Shown piece by piece: positions 1-7,298 of a DNA stretch of 26,431 nt. Location of the stretch: assembly GCA_046704085.1 (NCBI GenBank), contig JBJKSJ010000224.1, positions 1 to 26,431 on the forward strand. The letters are read 5' to 3'. The DNA comes from DATBHW01 sp046704085. GTDB lineage: Bacteria; Chloroflexota; Ktedonobacteria; Ktedonobacterales; DATBGS01. Both the position numbers and the translations under genes were made by a program. Position 1 is the stretch's first letter. Each line of letters opens with the position of its first letter. The notes under the pieces are model-generated. The model was not told the origin of the DNA and searched no databases. It saw only the letters and a program-made list of their open reading frames with translations.

Positions 1-296
1 GCATCTACTCCATACATCCCCAGGTTGCTGATGGTGAACGTACCGCCGCGTATATCCTCTGGGCGCAGCTTGCTGGCCTGCGCGCGTGTCACCAGAGCCT
101 GGCGGCTTTCGGCAATCTCGCGCAGACCGAGCTGATCGGCGTTATGGATCACTGGAACCACCAATCCCTCTTCGACGGCAACTGCCAGCCCGATATGAAT
201 CTCATCGTTCAAGAGAATCTTGCCCTCGCCCCATGACGCATTGAGGCGCGGATACTCGCGCAGGGCGGCTGCCACGAGCTTCACCAGCAGATCAGT
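1..296 (-). pseudogene. Continuation of the E2 catalytic domain beyond the amber codon, running off the left edge
   Basis: Translated in the same frame as the upstream E2 segment, this stretch starts TDLLVKLVAAALREYPRLN and continues through GLAVAVEEGLVVPV to GGTFTISNLGMYGVD. These are typical 2-oxoacid dehydrogenase acyltransferase catalytic-domain blocks. No stop or frame change occurs in the 98 codons visible. The HxxxDG active-site motif would lie beyond the edge. The piece is separated from the first 288 residues by one TAG codon only, where related proteins often have a tyrosine or another residue. One base change from TAC or TAT would explain it. It could be a nonsense mutation, a base-calling error, or readthrough. 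Confidence 0.8.
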
Positions 297-1163
297 CTAG
301 GTGACATCAGCGGAAGTTCGCTTTTGAGCTTGTTCGCGCCATGCAATCAAGCGGCTGGCGTTAACCTCGCGCGCCAGATAGAAATGTGGGATACTCGTCC
401 AGCTTTGCGTCGTGCGCTCGGCCATGATGCGCCAGATGTTGCTGATCGCCAGTTCATGTACCGGGGCGGCTATCTGTCCCGCCGCCTCTGCGGCTGACGC
501 AATCTCGCTTCGTTGGATCGCTGCCAGCACATCTGCTGTCAAGACAGCCCCGCCAGGACCGGTGCCTGCAATCGAAGCGACATCAGTTCCATACTCAGCC
601 GCCAGCCGCCGCGCCTTGGGCGACGCGGCCACCAGGCGTGCCGCGCTTGCGCTAACAGTCCCTGCTTCTTGCTGTTGCAGATAGGTCAGCACATCGGCCT
701 TCTGGACCCGTTTCCCCGCAGGCGTGATCACATGCAAATCCAGGTGGTGTTCGGCAGCCATACGCGAGGCGAGCGGACTCGCTGCAACTTCAGCGGGACG
801 CCCGGTTTTGGTCGTCGAGGCGCTGGTCAACGGCTGTTTTGAAGATGACGCTCCTGGCCGCCCAGACGGAGCAGCCGCAGCGTGCGCCGCGCCATCCGCC
901 TCGGCCTTACGTGGGGCCGCCTCGTCAGGAGACAGGATAGTGGCGATCACCTGCCCCACCGGAATCTCATCGCCGACAGCCGCAGTCACCTTGGCAAGAA
1001 CGCCGGAGGCTTGCGCCTCAATCTCCACCCTGGCCTTATCGGTCTCAATCTCCAGCAACGGCTCGCCTTTGGTGACTGCCTCACCTTCGCGCTTGAGCCA
1101 TTGTGTGATGATAGCTGTCTCTTGCGCCATTCCCAGCGCAGGTAAGATGACCTTCGTTGCCAT
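297..1163 (-). CDS. E2 acyltransferase of a 2-oxoacid/acetoin dehydrogenase complex, N-terminal part ending at an in-frame amber codon
   Basis: This 288-residue product begins with a lipoyl domain (about residues 1-78) carrying the lipoylated lysine in ETDKA (K43). An Ala/Ser/Pro-rich linker follows. Next come two segments that each look like a peripheral E1/E3-subunit binding domain (about 125-162 and 177-216, both starting VAASP). The start of the acyltransferase catalytic domain begins near residue 235. The frame then meets TAG at 299-297, but the same frame continues beyond it with a perfectly good E2 sequence to the window edge. As written, the product lacks nearly all of the catalytic domain and should not transfer acyl groups. 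It is the last gene of the operon with E1 alpha and beta, 61 bases after the M24 gene. Family membership is firm; the acyl substrate is not determined. Confidence 0.85.
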   Translation of the reverse strand: MATKVILPALGMAQETAIITQWLKREGEAVTKGEPLLEIETDKARVEIEAQASGVLAKVTAAVGDEIPVGQVIATILSPDEAAPRKAEADGAAHAAAAPSGRPGASSSKQPLTSASTTKTGRPAEVAASPLASRMAAEHHLDLHVITPAGKRVQKADVLTYLQQQEAGTVSASAARLVAASPKARRLAAEYGTDVASIAGTGPGGAVLTADVLAAIQRSEIASAAEAAGQIAAPVHELAISNIWRIMAERTTQSWTSIPHFYLAREVNASRLIAWREQAQKRTSADVT

Positions 1164-1224
1164 TGTTGGTCCCCTGTGACCCCTGTTCTCAGTTCTCCGG
1201 TTTCTGGCTGGCGGCGCCCAGCAT

Positions 1225-2541
1225 TCAGCGCGTGTTGACGTGGCCGTTAGCTGCCGTGTTCAGGTTGGACTGCGTTTCGCGGGTAGTCGGTAACGGGCCA
1301 GTCGTGGTATAGTAGCGCACACCAGCGACCAGCAGGTCTTCAGCAGGGAAGCGGGTGATGACCTCACAGCCATCTTTGGTGACGACAAGCTGTTCCTCAA
1401 TGCGCGCCGCCGTCCACCCATCCGAGGCAGGCCAGAACGTTTCCAGGGCAAAAACCATCCCCTCTTCGATCACCTCTGGATGGTCCAGCGACACCAGGCG
1501 GCTGAAGATCGGCTTCTCCCAGATGGCGAGGCCCACGCCATGCCCATATTGCAGCGCAAAAGCCGCTTCTTCGTTCGGGAAGCCAAACTCCTGGGCTTTC
1601 GGCCAGAGCCTCACCACCTCGGCAGTCGTCACTCCCGGCTTGATCGCGGCAATCGCCCGGTCCAGAATCTCTCGGCAATACTTGTAGGCATCCACCATCG
1701 CCTGCGATGCGCTGCCAATGGCGAACGTGCGGTAATAACAGGTGCGATAGCCATTGTAGCTGTGCAGAATATCAAAGTATGCGGGATCGCCTGGGCGCAG
1801 CGCGCGGTCACTGAAGACATGTGGATGTGGGCTGCACCGCTCGCCAGAGATAGCATTGACGCCTTCAACATGCTCTGAACCCAGATCGTAGAGTACCTTG
1901 CTCACCAACCCGACACACTCGTTCTCGCGCACGCCCGGTTTCATAAAGCGATAGAGTTCGTCGTAGGCTGCATCCACCATCATGCAGGCGGTATTAAGCA
2001 GGGTGATCTCATCGCGTGTTTTCATCAGCCGTGCCTGCTGCATCAACTGCTGCCCATCAACCACCTTGATGCCTTCGGCCTGCAAGGCAAATAGCACCGG
2101 CAGTTCAATCGCATCCACGCCCACCGGCTCATTGAGCAGCCCACGCTCTTCTAATTCGACGCGAATCTTTCGCGCCACATCCTCTGCGCGGCCAGCGGCA
2201 GGCAGCATCGCGCCCCGCTGCGTCGAGATGCCCGCGCGGGAACGCTCGCCCAGCCAGGGGCAATACAACTGATGGTGACGCGCTGCCGAGCCGAAGTCCC
2301 ACAAAATTGGCTCAGCATCCTGCGCGAGCAGCGTAAAGCGGGCAAGTTTATCCATTGCCCAGGTGCCAATATGCGTCGCCGTGATGTAGCGTACATTGGT
2401 CATATCAAAGCACAACAACGCGCCTAACTCAGACTCCTTGAGGAGCCTCTTGATGCGCGCGAGGCGCTCGGTGCGCAGCCGCTCAAAGTCTACACGCTCT
2501 TCCCAATCGACGCCCATCAGGCCATAGGTTTTGAGTGCCAT
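1225..2541 (-). CDS. M24-family (Xaa-Pro aminopeptidase/creatinase-fold) protein
   Basis: A 438-residue protein with an N-terminal creatinase-like domain (about 1-165) and a C-terminal pita-bread M24 domain. Of the five metal ligands of aminopeptidase P, four can be placed: D257 in AYFDI, H334 in GHGVG, E367 in ALETF and E382 in RIEEQ. The second aspartate, found in GDITRTF of E. coli PepP, is C268 in RTCYYRTF here. It may therefore bind metal differently, or be a metal-free hydrolase like creatinase. The start at 2541 is chosen because AGGAGAGG stands just upstream. The in-frame ATG at 2580 overlaps the E1 beta gene and has no such site. The gene lies between E1 beta and E2, an unusual place. 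Its substrate is unknown; a peptide, a creatine-like amide or another small molecule are all possible. Confidence 0.85.
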   Translation of the reverse strand: MALKTYGLMGVDWEERVDFERLRTERLARIKRLLKESELGALLCFDMTNVRYITATHIGTWAMDKLARFTLLAQDAEPILWDFGSAARHHQLYCPWLGERSRAGISTQRGAMLPAAGRAEDVARKIRVELEERGLLNEPVGVDAIELPVLFALQAEGIKVVDGQQLMQQARLMKTRDEITLLNTACMMVDAAYDELYRFMKPGVRENECVGLVSKVLYDLGSEHVEGVNAISGERCSPHPHVFSDRALRPGDPAYFDILHSYNGYRTCYYRTFAIGSASQAMVDAYKYCREILDRAIAAIKPGVTTAEVVRLWPKAQEFGFPNEEAAFALQYGHGVGLAIWEKPIFSRLVSLDHPEVIEEGMVFALETFWPASDGWTAARIEEQLVVTKDGCEVITRFPAEDLLVAGVRYYTTTGPLPTTRETQSNLNTAANGHVNTR

Positions 2542-2564
2542 AGAGCCTCTCCTGTTATCTTTGT

Positions 2565-3593
2565 CTAGACTCGTCCGCATAACGTCTTCGCCAGTTCTGC
2601 GACCGATTGAGCCGTAGGAACCGTCAAATCTTCCAGCACGGGTGAAAAGGGAACCGGGACATCCATCGCGCCCAGCCGTTTGACCGGCGCATCGAGGAAG
2701 TAAAAAGCCCCATCGGCAATTACGGCAGCGATCTCAGCCGTCACTCCATAGCGTTCATAGCCTTCATCCACCACGATGGCACGGCTTGTCTTTTTGGCAG
2801 ATTCGATGAGGGTCTGTTTATCCAGCGGCGACGTGGTGCGCGGATCGACGATCTCGGCGCTGATTCCCAGTGGGTCCAGCAGTTCCGCCGCCGCCAGCGC
2901 AATCTGCACCATGCTGCTAGTGGCAACGATGGTTATATCAGCGCCTGGGCGTTTAATGTCGGCCACGCCAAAGGGGATGGTGTAGTCGCCTTCGGGCACC
3001 TGGCCCTTGAGTTGATACATCATCTTGTCCTCGAAGAAGATCACCGGATTGTCTTCGCGGATGGCCGTTTTCAGCAGACCCTTCGCGTCGTAGGGCGTGG
3101 AGGGCAGCGCCACCTTCAAGCCGGGAACATGACTGACCCAGGCATGCAGGCTCTGGCTATGCTGCGCGCCTGTGCGACGAGTGGCCCCCAGCGTGGTGCG
3201 CACAACCAGCGGCACTTTCAGCTTGCCGCCAGACATGTAGTGGACTTTTGCAGCCTGGTTCACAATCTGGTCCATCGCCAGCCCTATAAAGTCGCCAAAC
3301 ATGATGTCTACTATTGGGCGCATGCCTGTCATCGCTCCGCCGACTCCCAGGCCGGTGATGCCAGCTTCCGAGATGGGCGAATCAAGCACCCGTGTTGGCC
3401 CAAACTCCTCGACCAGCCCAGTCAGCACTTTGAACGCCGTGCCAGCTTCGGCCACATCCTCGCCGATAATAAACACGCGCGGATCACGACGCATCTCTTC
3501 GGCCAGCGCCTCACGGATGGCCTGGCCGAGCGTAATCTCGCGCATCCCCTGGTCCAAGCGTTGGTTTGATTTGATACTGCTAAGCGTAGACAT
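2565..3593 (-). CDS. 2-oxoacid/acetoin dehydrogenase E1 component, beta subunit
   Basis: The 342-residue protein is full length for the family and pairs with the alpha subunit to form the thiamine-diphosphate decarboxylase of a dehydrogenase complex. Recognisable blocks are GEDVAEAGTAFKVLTGL near the N-terminus, the SEAGITGLGVGGAMTG segment with its conserved glutamate, QHSQSLHAW, and the C-terminal transketolase-C region with VPVPFSPVLE. The EDKMMYQLKG and PEGDYTIPFG segments resemble acetoin-dehydrogenase-type AcoB proteins as well as pyruvate E1 beta, so the substrate cannot be fixed. Its start overlaps the end of the alpha gene by 14 bases, which implies translational coupling. GAGG lies about nine bases before the ATG at 3593, favouring it over the internal ATG at 3545. 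Confidence 0.92.
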   Translation of the reverse strand: MSTLSSIKSNQRLDQGMREITLGQAIREALAEEMRRDPRVFIIGEDVAEAGTAFKVLTGLVEEFGPTRVLDSPISEAGITGLGVGGAMTGMRPIVDIMFGDFIGLAMDQIVNQAAKVHYMSGGKLKVPLVVRTTLGATRRTGAQHSQSLHAWVSHVPGLKVALPSTPYDAKGLLKTAIREDNPVIFFEDKMMYQLKGQVPEGDYTIPFGVADIKRPGADITIVATSSMVQIALAAAELLDPLGISAEIVDPRTTSPLDKQTLIESAKKTSRAIVVDEGYERYGVTAEIAAVIADGAFYFLDAPVKRLGAMDVPVPFSPVLEDLTVPTAQSVAELAKTLCGRV

Positions 3594-4593
3594 GCTGATC
3601 TACCTCGCTTGGGTCTGGAAACGGCGCGTTCAGCGCAAACTCGACACCAGCAGCAATCTCGGCCTGCACGCGCTGCTCGATCTGCGCAAACAGCGCAGGC
3701 TCAGCCAGATGCTGTTCAATCAGGCGCGTGGAGAGCAGCTTCAGCGGATCACGCTGCGCGCGCCACTCCTGCTCCTCCTCTTTGGATCGATAGTAGGCTC
3801 GTTGAATATCACCGACATGGTGGCCGTAGTAGCGGTAGGTATTGCACGCCAGGAAAGCTGGCCCTTCCCCCCGCCGCGCCCGCTCTACCAGCGTCTGGGT
3901 GGTGCGATACACAGCGATAACATCCTGACCATCGACAACTTCAGTATGGATGCCAAAGGCTTTAGGCCGGGCGCTGATGTCGCCCGCCGTCGTCTCGGCA
4001 ACTGGTGTGTATTCTGTGTAGAGGTTATTCTCACAGACATAGATCACCGGCAGCTTCCAGAGCGCCGCCATGTTCATCGTCTCGTACAAGACCCCCTGGC
4101 CCAGCGCGCCATCGCCAAAAAAGCAAACCGTCACCTGATCGACCCCGCGCATCTTGCTTGAGAGTGCCGCGCCAGTGGCAATACCGGCGCTGCCTCCAAC
4201 AATGGCATTGGCCCCCAGATTGCCCATCTCTTGATCGGCAATGTGCATCGAACCGCCTTTGCCCCGGCAATACCCGGCGGCTTTGCCGAGGAGTTCAGCA
4301 AACATCTTATCTACCGAAGCACCTTTCGCCAGGCAGTGCCCATGTCCGCGATGGGTGCTGGTGATGTAATCATCGCGCCGCAGCGCCTGGCAGACGCCAA
4401 CGGCTATCGCTTCCTCGCCGCTGTAGAGATGGGCCAGGCCGGGCATTCTGGCGCTGGTATACAGTTCGTTCACCTGCTCTTCAAACAGGCGAATCGTGAG
4501 CATCAGTTCATACATGACCAGCCATTGTTTACGGTTCTCTGCTAAGGATTCCTGCTCCTCATATTGGGAGGCGGCTGTGCGCGGATGCAGCAT
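3580..4593 (-). CDS. 2-oxoacid/acetoin dehydrogenase E1 component, alpha subunit
   Basis: A 337-residue thiamine-diphosphate-dependent E1 alpha. The cofactor motif starts at G160-D161-G162 and closes with N189-N190 of CENN. The GKGGSMHIAD block (111-120), followed by GANAIVGG, is typical of both AcoA-type and pyruvate dehydrogenase-type alpha subunits. The conserved histidines of THRGHGH (80-86) sit at the active-site entrance. Phosphorylation-loop-like sequence YRYYGHHVGD is also present. A GGAG about eight bases upstream supports the ATG at 4593. Together with the beta subunit, E2 and a dihydrolipoamide dehydrogenase not seen here, it should oxidatively decarboxylate pyruvate or a branched 2-oxoacid, or cleave acetoin. 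Confidence 0.92.
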   Translation of the reverse strand: MLHPRTAASQYEEQESLAENRKQWLVMYELMLTIRLFEEQVNELYTSARMPGLAHLYSGEEAIAVGVCQALRRDDYITSTHRGHGHCLAKGASVDKMFAELLGKAAGYCRGKGGSMHIADQEMGNLGANAIVGGSAGIATGAALSSKMRGVDQVTVCFFGDGALGQGVLYETMNMAALWKLPVIYVCENNLYTEYTPVAETTAGDISARPKAFGIHTEVVDGQDVIAVYRTTQTLVERARRGEGPAFLACNTYRYYGHHVGDIQRAYYRSKEEEQEWRAQRDPLKLLSTRLIEQHLAEPALFAQIEQRVQAEIAAGVEFALNAPFPDPSEVDQHVYA

Positions 4594-4651
4594 GCGTTTT
4601 CTCCATCAGGCTTCGATGCTAGGGATACTGTTCACGTCTCTGATAAACTCT

Positions 4652-5536
4652 TTACTGCTGATGCAAAGCAGACATCCTCGCCATCACCTCAAACATGATG
4701 GCAAAATCTTCTTTTGCCAGCCCCATCGCGCGAGCAGCCGTAAGAATCTCGTTGCTGAGGGCGACGCTCGGCAGCGCCACGTCGAGTTCTCGGCCCATCT
4801 CCAGAGCCAGCAGCAGGTCTTTCTGCATCATATTCACATCGAACCATGCCTCGTCGGGCATCTTCAGCACAAACGGCCCGCGATACTTCAGGGCAGGTGA
4901 GGCCACCACGCTGTTGAGCATCGTTTCAAGAGCCACCTCACGAGGGATCCCACCCTTCTCAGCCAGGAGCAGCCCCTCAGACAGAGCAAGGATTTGCACC
5001 GGCAGGCTTAGATTGATCGCAATCTTCATCAAGACGGCCTGGCCGTTTTTCCCCACGTAGTTCACCTTGGGTCCGATGTCCAACAAAATGGGCTTGACTT
5101 TCTCGAAGGTCGCCTGATCGCCGCCCACCATCAGGGAAAGGTTGCCCTGTTCAAGCGTGATGACACTGCCGGAAACGGGCACATCGAGCATTTGCGCGCC
5201 CAGTGCCGCAACACGGGTTGCCAGATGTCTGCTAAAGGCGGGGCTGACCGTACTCATATCGCAATAGATCTTGCTCGGCCCCAGACCGGCCAGCAGTCCA
5301 TCAGGGCCATCAGTCACCTGATGCAAAGCCGACGTATTTGTCACCATGCTGAATACAACCTCAGACGCCTCTGCAACCTGGCGTGGTGTCTCGCCCCACT
5401 GCATGCCAGCATCGAGCAACCATTGCGCTTTCGACTTCGTGCGGTTGTAGCCAATCACCGAATGCCCGGCATCAAGGAGTCGTTTAGTCACACGGCCCCC
5501 CATCGTGCCCAGGCCGATAAATCCAAGATGAGCCAT
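4652..5536 (-). CDS. NAD(P)-dependent beta-hydroxyacid dehydrogenase (3-hydroxyisobutyrate dehydrogenase/tartronate semialdehyde reductase family)
   Basis: A 294-residue cytosolic oxidoreductase of typical family length. The N-terminal Rossmann fold opens with GFIGLGTMGG (residues 5-14). The substrate-binding block is DVPVSGS (118-124). The proposed catalytic lysine is K171, followed by N175 in MKIAIN. The family includes 3-hydroxyisobutyrate dehydrogenase (valine breakdown), GlxR tartronate semialdehyde reductase (glyoxylate and allantoin use) and several imine or semialdehyde reductases. Residues alone do not separate these. The gene lies 24 bases after the GntR regulator and 58 before E1 alpha, so it is the first enzyme gene of the operon. 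A GlxR-like role would fit the purine theme of the window, but this is inference. Confidence 0.88.
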   Translation of the reverse strand: MAHLGFIGLGTMGGRVTKRLLDAGHSVIGYNRTKSKAQWLLDAGMQWGETPRQVAEASEVVFSMVTNTSALHQVTDGPDGLLAGLGPSKIYCDMSTVSPAFSRHLATRVAALGAQMLDVPVSGSVITLEQGNLSLMVGGDQATFEKVKPILLDIGPKVNYVGKNGQAVLMKIAINLSLPVQILALSEGLLLAEKGGIPREVALETMLNSVVASPALKYRGPFVLKMPDEAWFDVNMMQKDLLLALEMGRELDVALPSVALSNEILTAARAMGLAKEDFAIMFEVMARMSALHQQ

Positions 5537-5560
5537 AGAGAACCTCCAGGGACAAGCTGG

Positions 5561-6268
5561 CTAGTTTTCCAGGGAAAGCGCCGTCTCAACATCGGCGCGT
5601 ACCTGCTGCAAGTGCCCACGCATGGCCGCGCGGGCAGCTTCTGGGTCTCGGCGCAGAATGGTGTCAAGCAGCAGCTTGTGATAAATCTGCCCACGCGCTG
5701 ATCCGCCGCCCACCGAGAAAATGTGTTTCCGTTGCTCGCTGAGCAGATACACAATGGAATCAACAAAGGTGAGAATAAGCTCGTTCTGGGTGGCCTTTGC
5801 CAGCGCGCGATGGAAATCGTTATCAGCGGCAATGTAGGTATCGGCGTCATCCAGCGAGGCATCCATAATCGTTACCGCTTCTTGCAGAGCAGCGATATGT
5901 TCTGCTGTTGCTCGCGTAGCAGCCAGTGCGGCAATTTCGGGTTCGAGGATCTCGCGCACCTCAACCAGATTCTCCGAGCCGCTGATCTGTCCCACCCGCA
6001 TCATCAGCCCCAACGAGTGCCGCATGGCGCGTGAGGTGCCATCAATAACGATAGTCCCTCGGCCTGGTCGCATATCAACCAGACCCTTCTGCGCCAGCGT
6101 CTTCATTGCCTCTCGAACTGCCGTTCGGCTGGCCTGAAACTGCTCAGCGAGTTCTCGCTCAGTGGGCAGGCGATCTCCACTACGCAGTTCGCCTTTAAGG
6201 ATGCGCTGCTCAATTTGCTCGGTGATTTGCTCATAGACTTTGCTGGCGCGAATAGGGGTATACGTCAT
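5561..6268 (-). CDS. GntR-family transcriptional regulator, FadR subfamily
   Basis: A 235-residue regulator. The winged helix-turn-helix occupies about residues 10-75, with the GntR signature LPTERELAEQF and the recognition helix SRTAVREAM. The C-terminal all-helical FCD ligand domain follows; it keeps the Asp/His pattern of metal-binding FCD proteins (DFHRAL, YHKLLLD and MRGHLQQ). Ligands of this group are usually small carboxylates. It is the first gene of the region A operon and is read from the promoter at 6343-6315. An inverted repeat covers that -10 box, so it probably represses its own operon until the inducing acid binds. The GGTGAGAG before the ATG is a close but acceptable ribosome-binding site. 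Confidence 0.92.
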   Translation of the reverse strand: MTYTPIRASKVYEQITEQIEQRILKGELRSGDRLPTERELAEQFQASRTAVREAMKTLAQKGLVDMRPGRGTIVIDGTSRAMRHSLGLMMRVGQISGSENLVEVREILEPEIAALAATRATAEHIAALQEAVTIMDASLDDADTYIAADNDFHRALAKATQNELILTFVDSIVYLLSEQRKHIFSVGGGSARGQIYHKLLLDTILRRDPEAARAAMRGHLQQVRADVETALSLEN

Positions 6269-6300
6269 CTCTCACCACATTGGTATGATGAACTGATGAA

Positions 6301-6322
6301 GTTATGATGATGCTATCATAAC
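6301..6322. promoter_or_regulatory. Perfect 8-bp inverted repeat, candidate GntR operator
   Basis: GTTATGAT (6301-6308) is matched by its exact reverse complement ATCATAAC (6315-6322) across six bases. The right arm contains the -10 box of the minus-strand promoter for the GntR gene. A bound dimer would block RNA polymerase, which fits an autorepressor. FadR-family sites are commonly short palindromes. That this regulator is the one that binds here is inferred from position. Confidence 0.6.
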
Positions 6323-6343
6323 CGGATTCTGCGCCTGTGTCAA
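6315..6343 (-). promoter_or_regulatory. Near-consensus sigma-70-type promoter of the GntR/E1/E2 operon
   Basis: On the minus strand TTGACA (6343-6338) is followed after exactly 17 bases by TATGAT (6320-6315). That is a perfect -35 and five of six -10 matches. Transcription should start near 6308, giving a leader of about 40 bases before the ATG at 6268. No other gene starts nearby on this strand. Confidence 0.75.
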
Positions 6344-6409
6344 CCCCCAAATTCTGCCGAATAGCAGCAATGCGCTCGCCATCGATCCAGCACGTCAGCC
6401 ACAGAAACA

Positions 6410-6441
6410 TCGCGGCGGCCATCACCAGATGGCCGCCGCGA
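6410..6441 (-). terminator. Strong GC-rich hairpin, possible terminator of the purine array
   Basis: A perfect 13-bp stem (6410-6422 with 6429-6441) closes a six-base loop. It lies 70 bases after the end of the nucleotidyltransferase gene and before the next promoter, the right place for a minus-strand terminator. The sequence that follows on that strand begins TGTTTCTGTG, only moderately T-rich, so intrinsic termination may be partial. The rest of the 243-base gap (6269-6511) holds the GntR promoter and operator and nothing else I recognise. Confidence 0.45.
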
Positions 6442-6511
6442 ATCAACATTTGGGGCAGAGCAGCTTGCTCATCCTATAAAGTTGCTGCTATGTCGGCGGC
6501 AGATAGCACAA

Positions 6512-7297
6512 TTATTGCTCCAGATACCGAAGAAGACTGCCATCAACCAGATATTGTGCAAGGTACGGAGCAATGTCTTCCTCTGCTTTGATCGCGGCTG
6601 TATGTGGTTGGACCAATGCCAGCGTTCCGCGCGCCAACCGCAGGGCGCTTTCATACACATCAGTAATGGTCGTGGCCCTCCCTGCGAAGCCCAGACAGAT
6701 CAGCATATCCGCTCGATAGTGCGGTGGCGCCACAGAAAAGCTGAGGGCCGTTTTCAGGGCTTCGCATTGCGTGCTTACTGGCGCGACCGTATTCATCGGG
6801 CCAAGCAGGGAAGGGCAAAGTTCGGCCAGATGATGCGCGGCCAGGCGCAGGCATAGCTCGTCGCCAGCCGCGTAGGCGTTTTTGACTTTGCCAGCGCACT
6901 CCAGAAAGTCCTCCGTTTCCTCTGAGCCTGCTGGCTGCTCATAGGATGCCTCAAGCTGCTGCTGGGTGAGTTCTGGCGCTGCCCACAGCACCTGAATTGG
7001 TTCGCGCACAGGCAGCGAGAAGGACCATTTTGCTGGCGCTTGCTGTTTCTTCTGCCACCTCGCCCAGAGGCGAAAGCCGATGGAGACGTGCAGCAGCCTG
7101 CCCTGCTCCTGATCTAGCAGCAGCGTCATATAACGTACTCTGGGTTGGTTGCTCAGCATCACATCCAGATCAACATCGCTGTAGGGGCCAGCCGCGCCGC
7201 GCGCATGGCTCCCATGCAGCACGATGGCGAGCGTCCCGGGCTCCTCTGTCCGTATGCGCTGCACAAGCTGGGTGAAGATCGTTTCGTCTAGCATCAT
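6512..7297 (-). CDS. Nucleotidyltransferase-fold protein (NTP_transf_2 type)
   Basis: The 261-residue protein opens with a minimal nucleotidyltransferase motif: HGSHARG (28-34), then SDVDLDV (40-46), giving GS at 29-30 and the two metal aspartates D41 and D43. The remaining two thirds are helical with no motif I can name, and may act as a substrate-binding or HEPN-like partner domain. Relatives include antibiotic adenylyltransferases, MNT-type antitoxins and uncharacterised stand-alone enzymes. The length is closer to the aminoglycoside or lincosamide type than to the short antitoxins, but no substrate can be assigned. It starts one base after the stop of the amidohydrolase gene, so the two are surely cotranscribed. 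Two adjacent ATG codons (7297 and 7294) could start it. It is the last gene of the array. Confidence 0.8.
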   Translation of the reverse strand: MMLDETIFTQLVQRIRTEEPGTLAIVLHGSHARGAAGPYSDVDLDVMLSNQPRVRYMTLLLDQEQGRLLHVSIGFRLWARWQKKQQAPAKWSFSLPVREPIQVLWAAPELTQQQLEASYEQPAGSEETEDFLECAGKVKNAYAAGDELCLRLAAHHLAELCPSLLGPMNTVAPVSTQCEALKTALSFSVAPPHYRADMLICLGFAGRATTITDVYESALRLARGTLALVQPHTAAIKAEEDIAPYLAQYLVDGSLLRYLEQ

Positions 7298-7298
7298 C

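Noticed and set aside
297..299. Pyrrolysine or selenocysteine insertion at the E2 stop
   Set aside because: The codon is TAG, so selenocysteine does not apply. Nothing in the window suggests a pyrrolysine system, and a simple point change or base-call error is the more economical explanation.
6512..7297. The nucleotidyltransferase as the antitoxin (MNT) of the HEPN-like gene
   Set aside because: The two genes are about 10 kb apart with many genes between. MNT antitoxins are much shorter, and HEPN/MNT pairs are adjacent.
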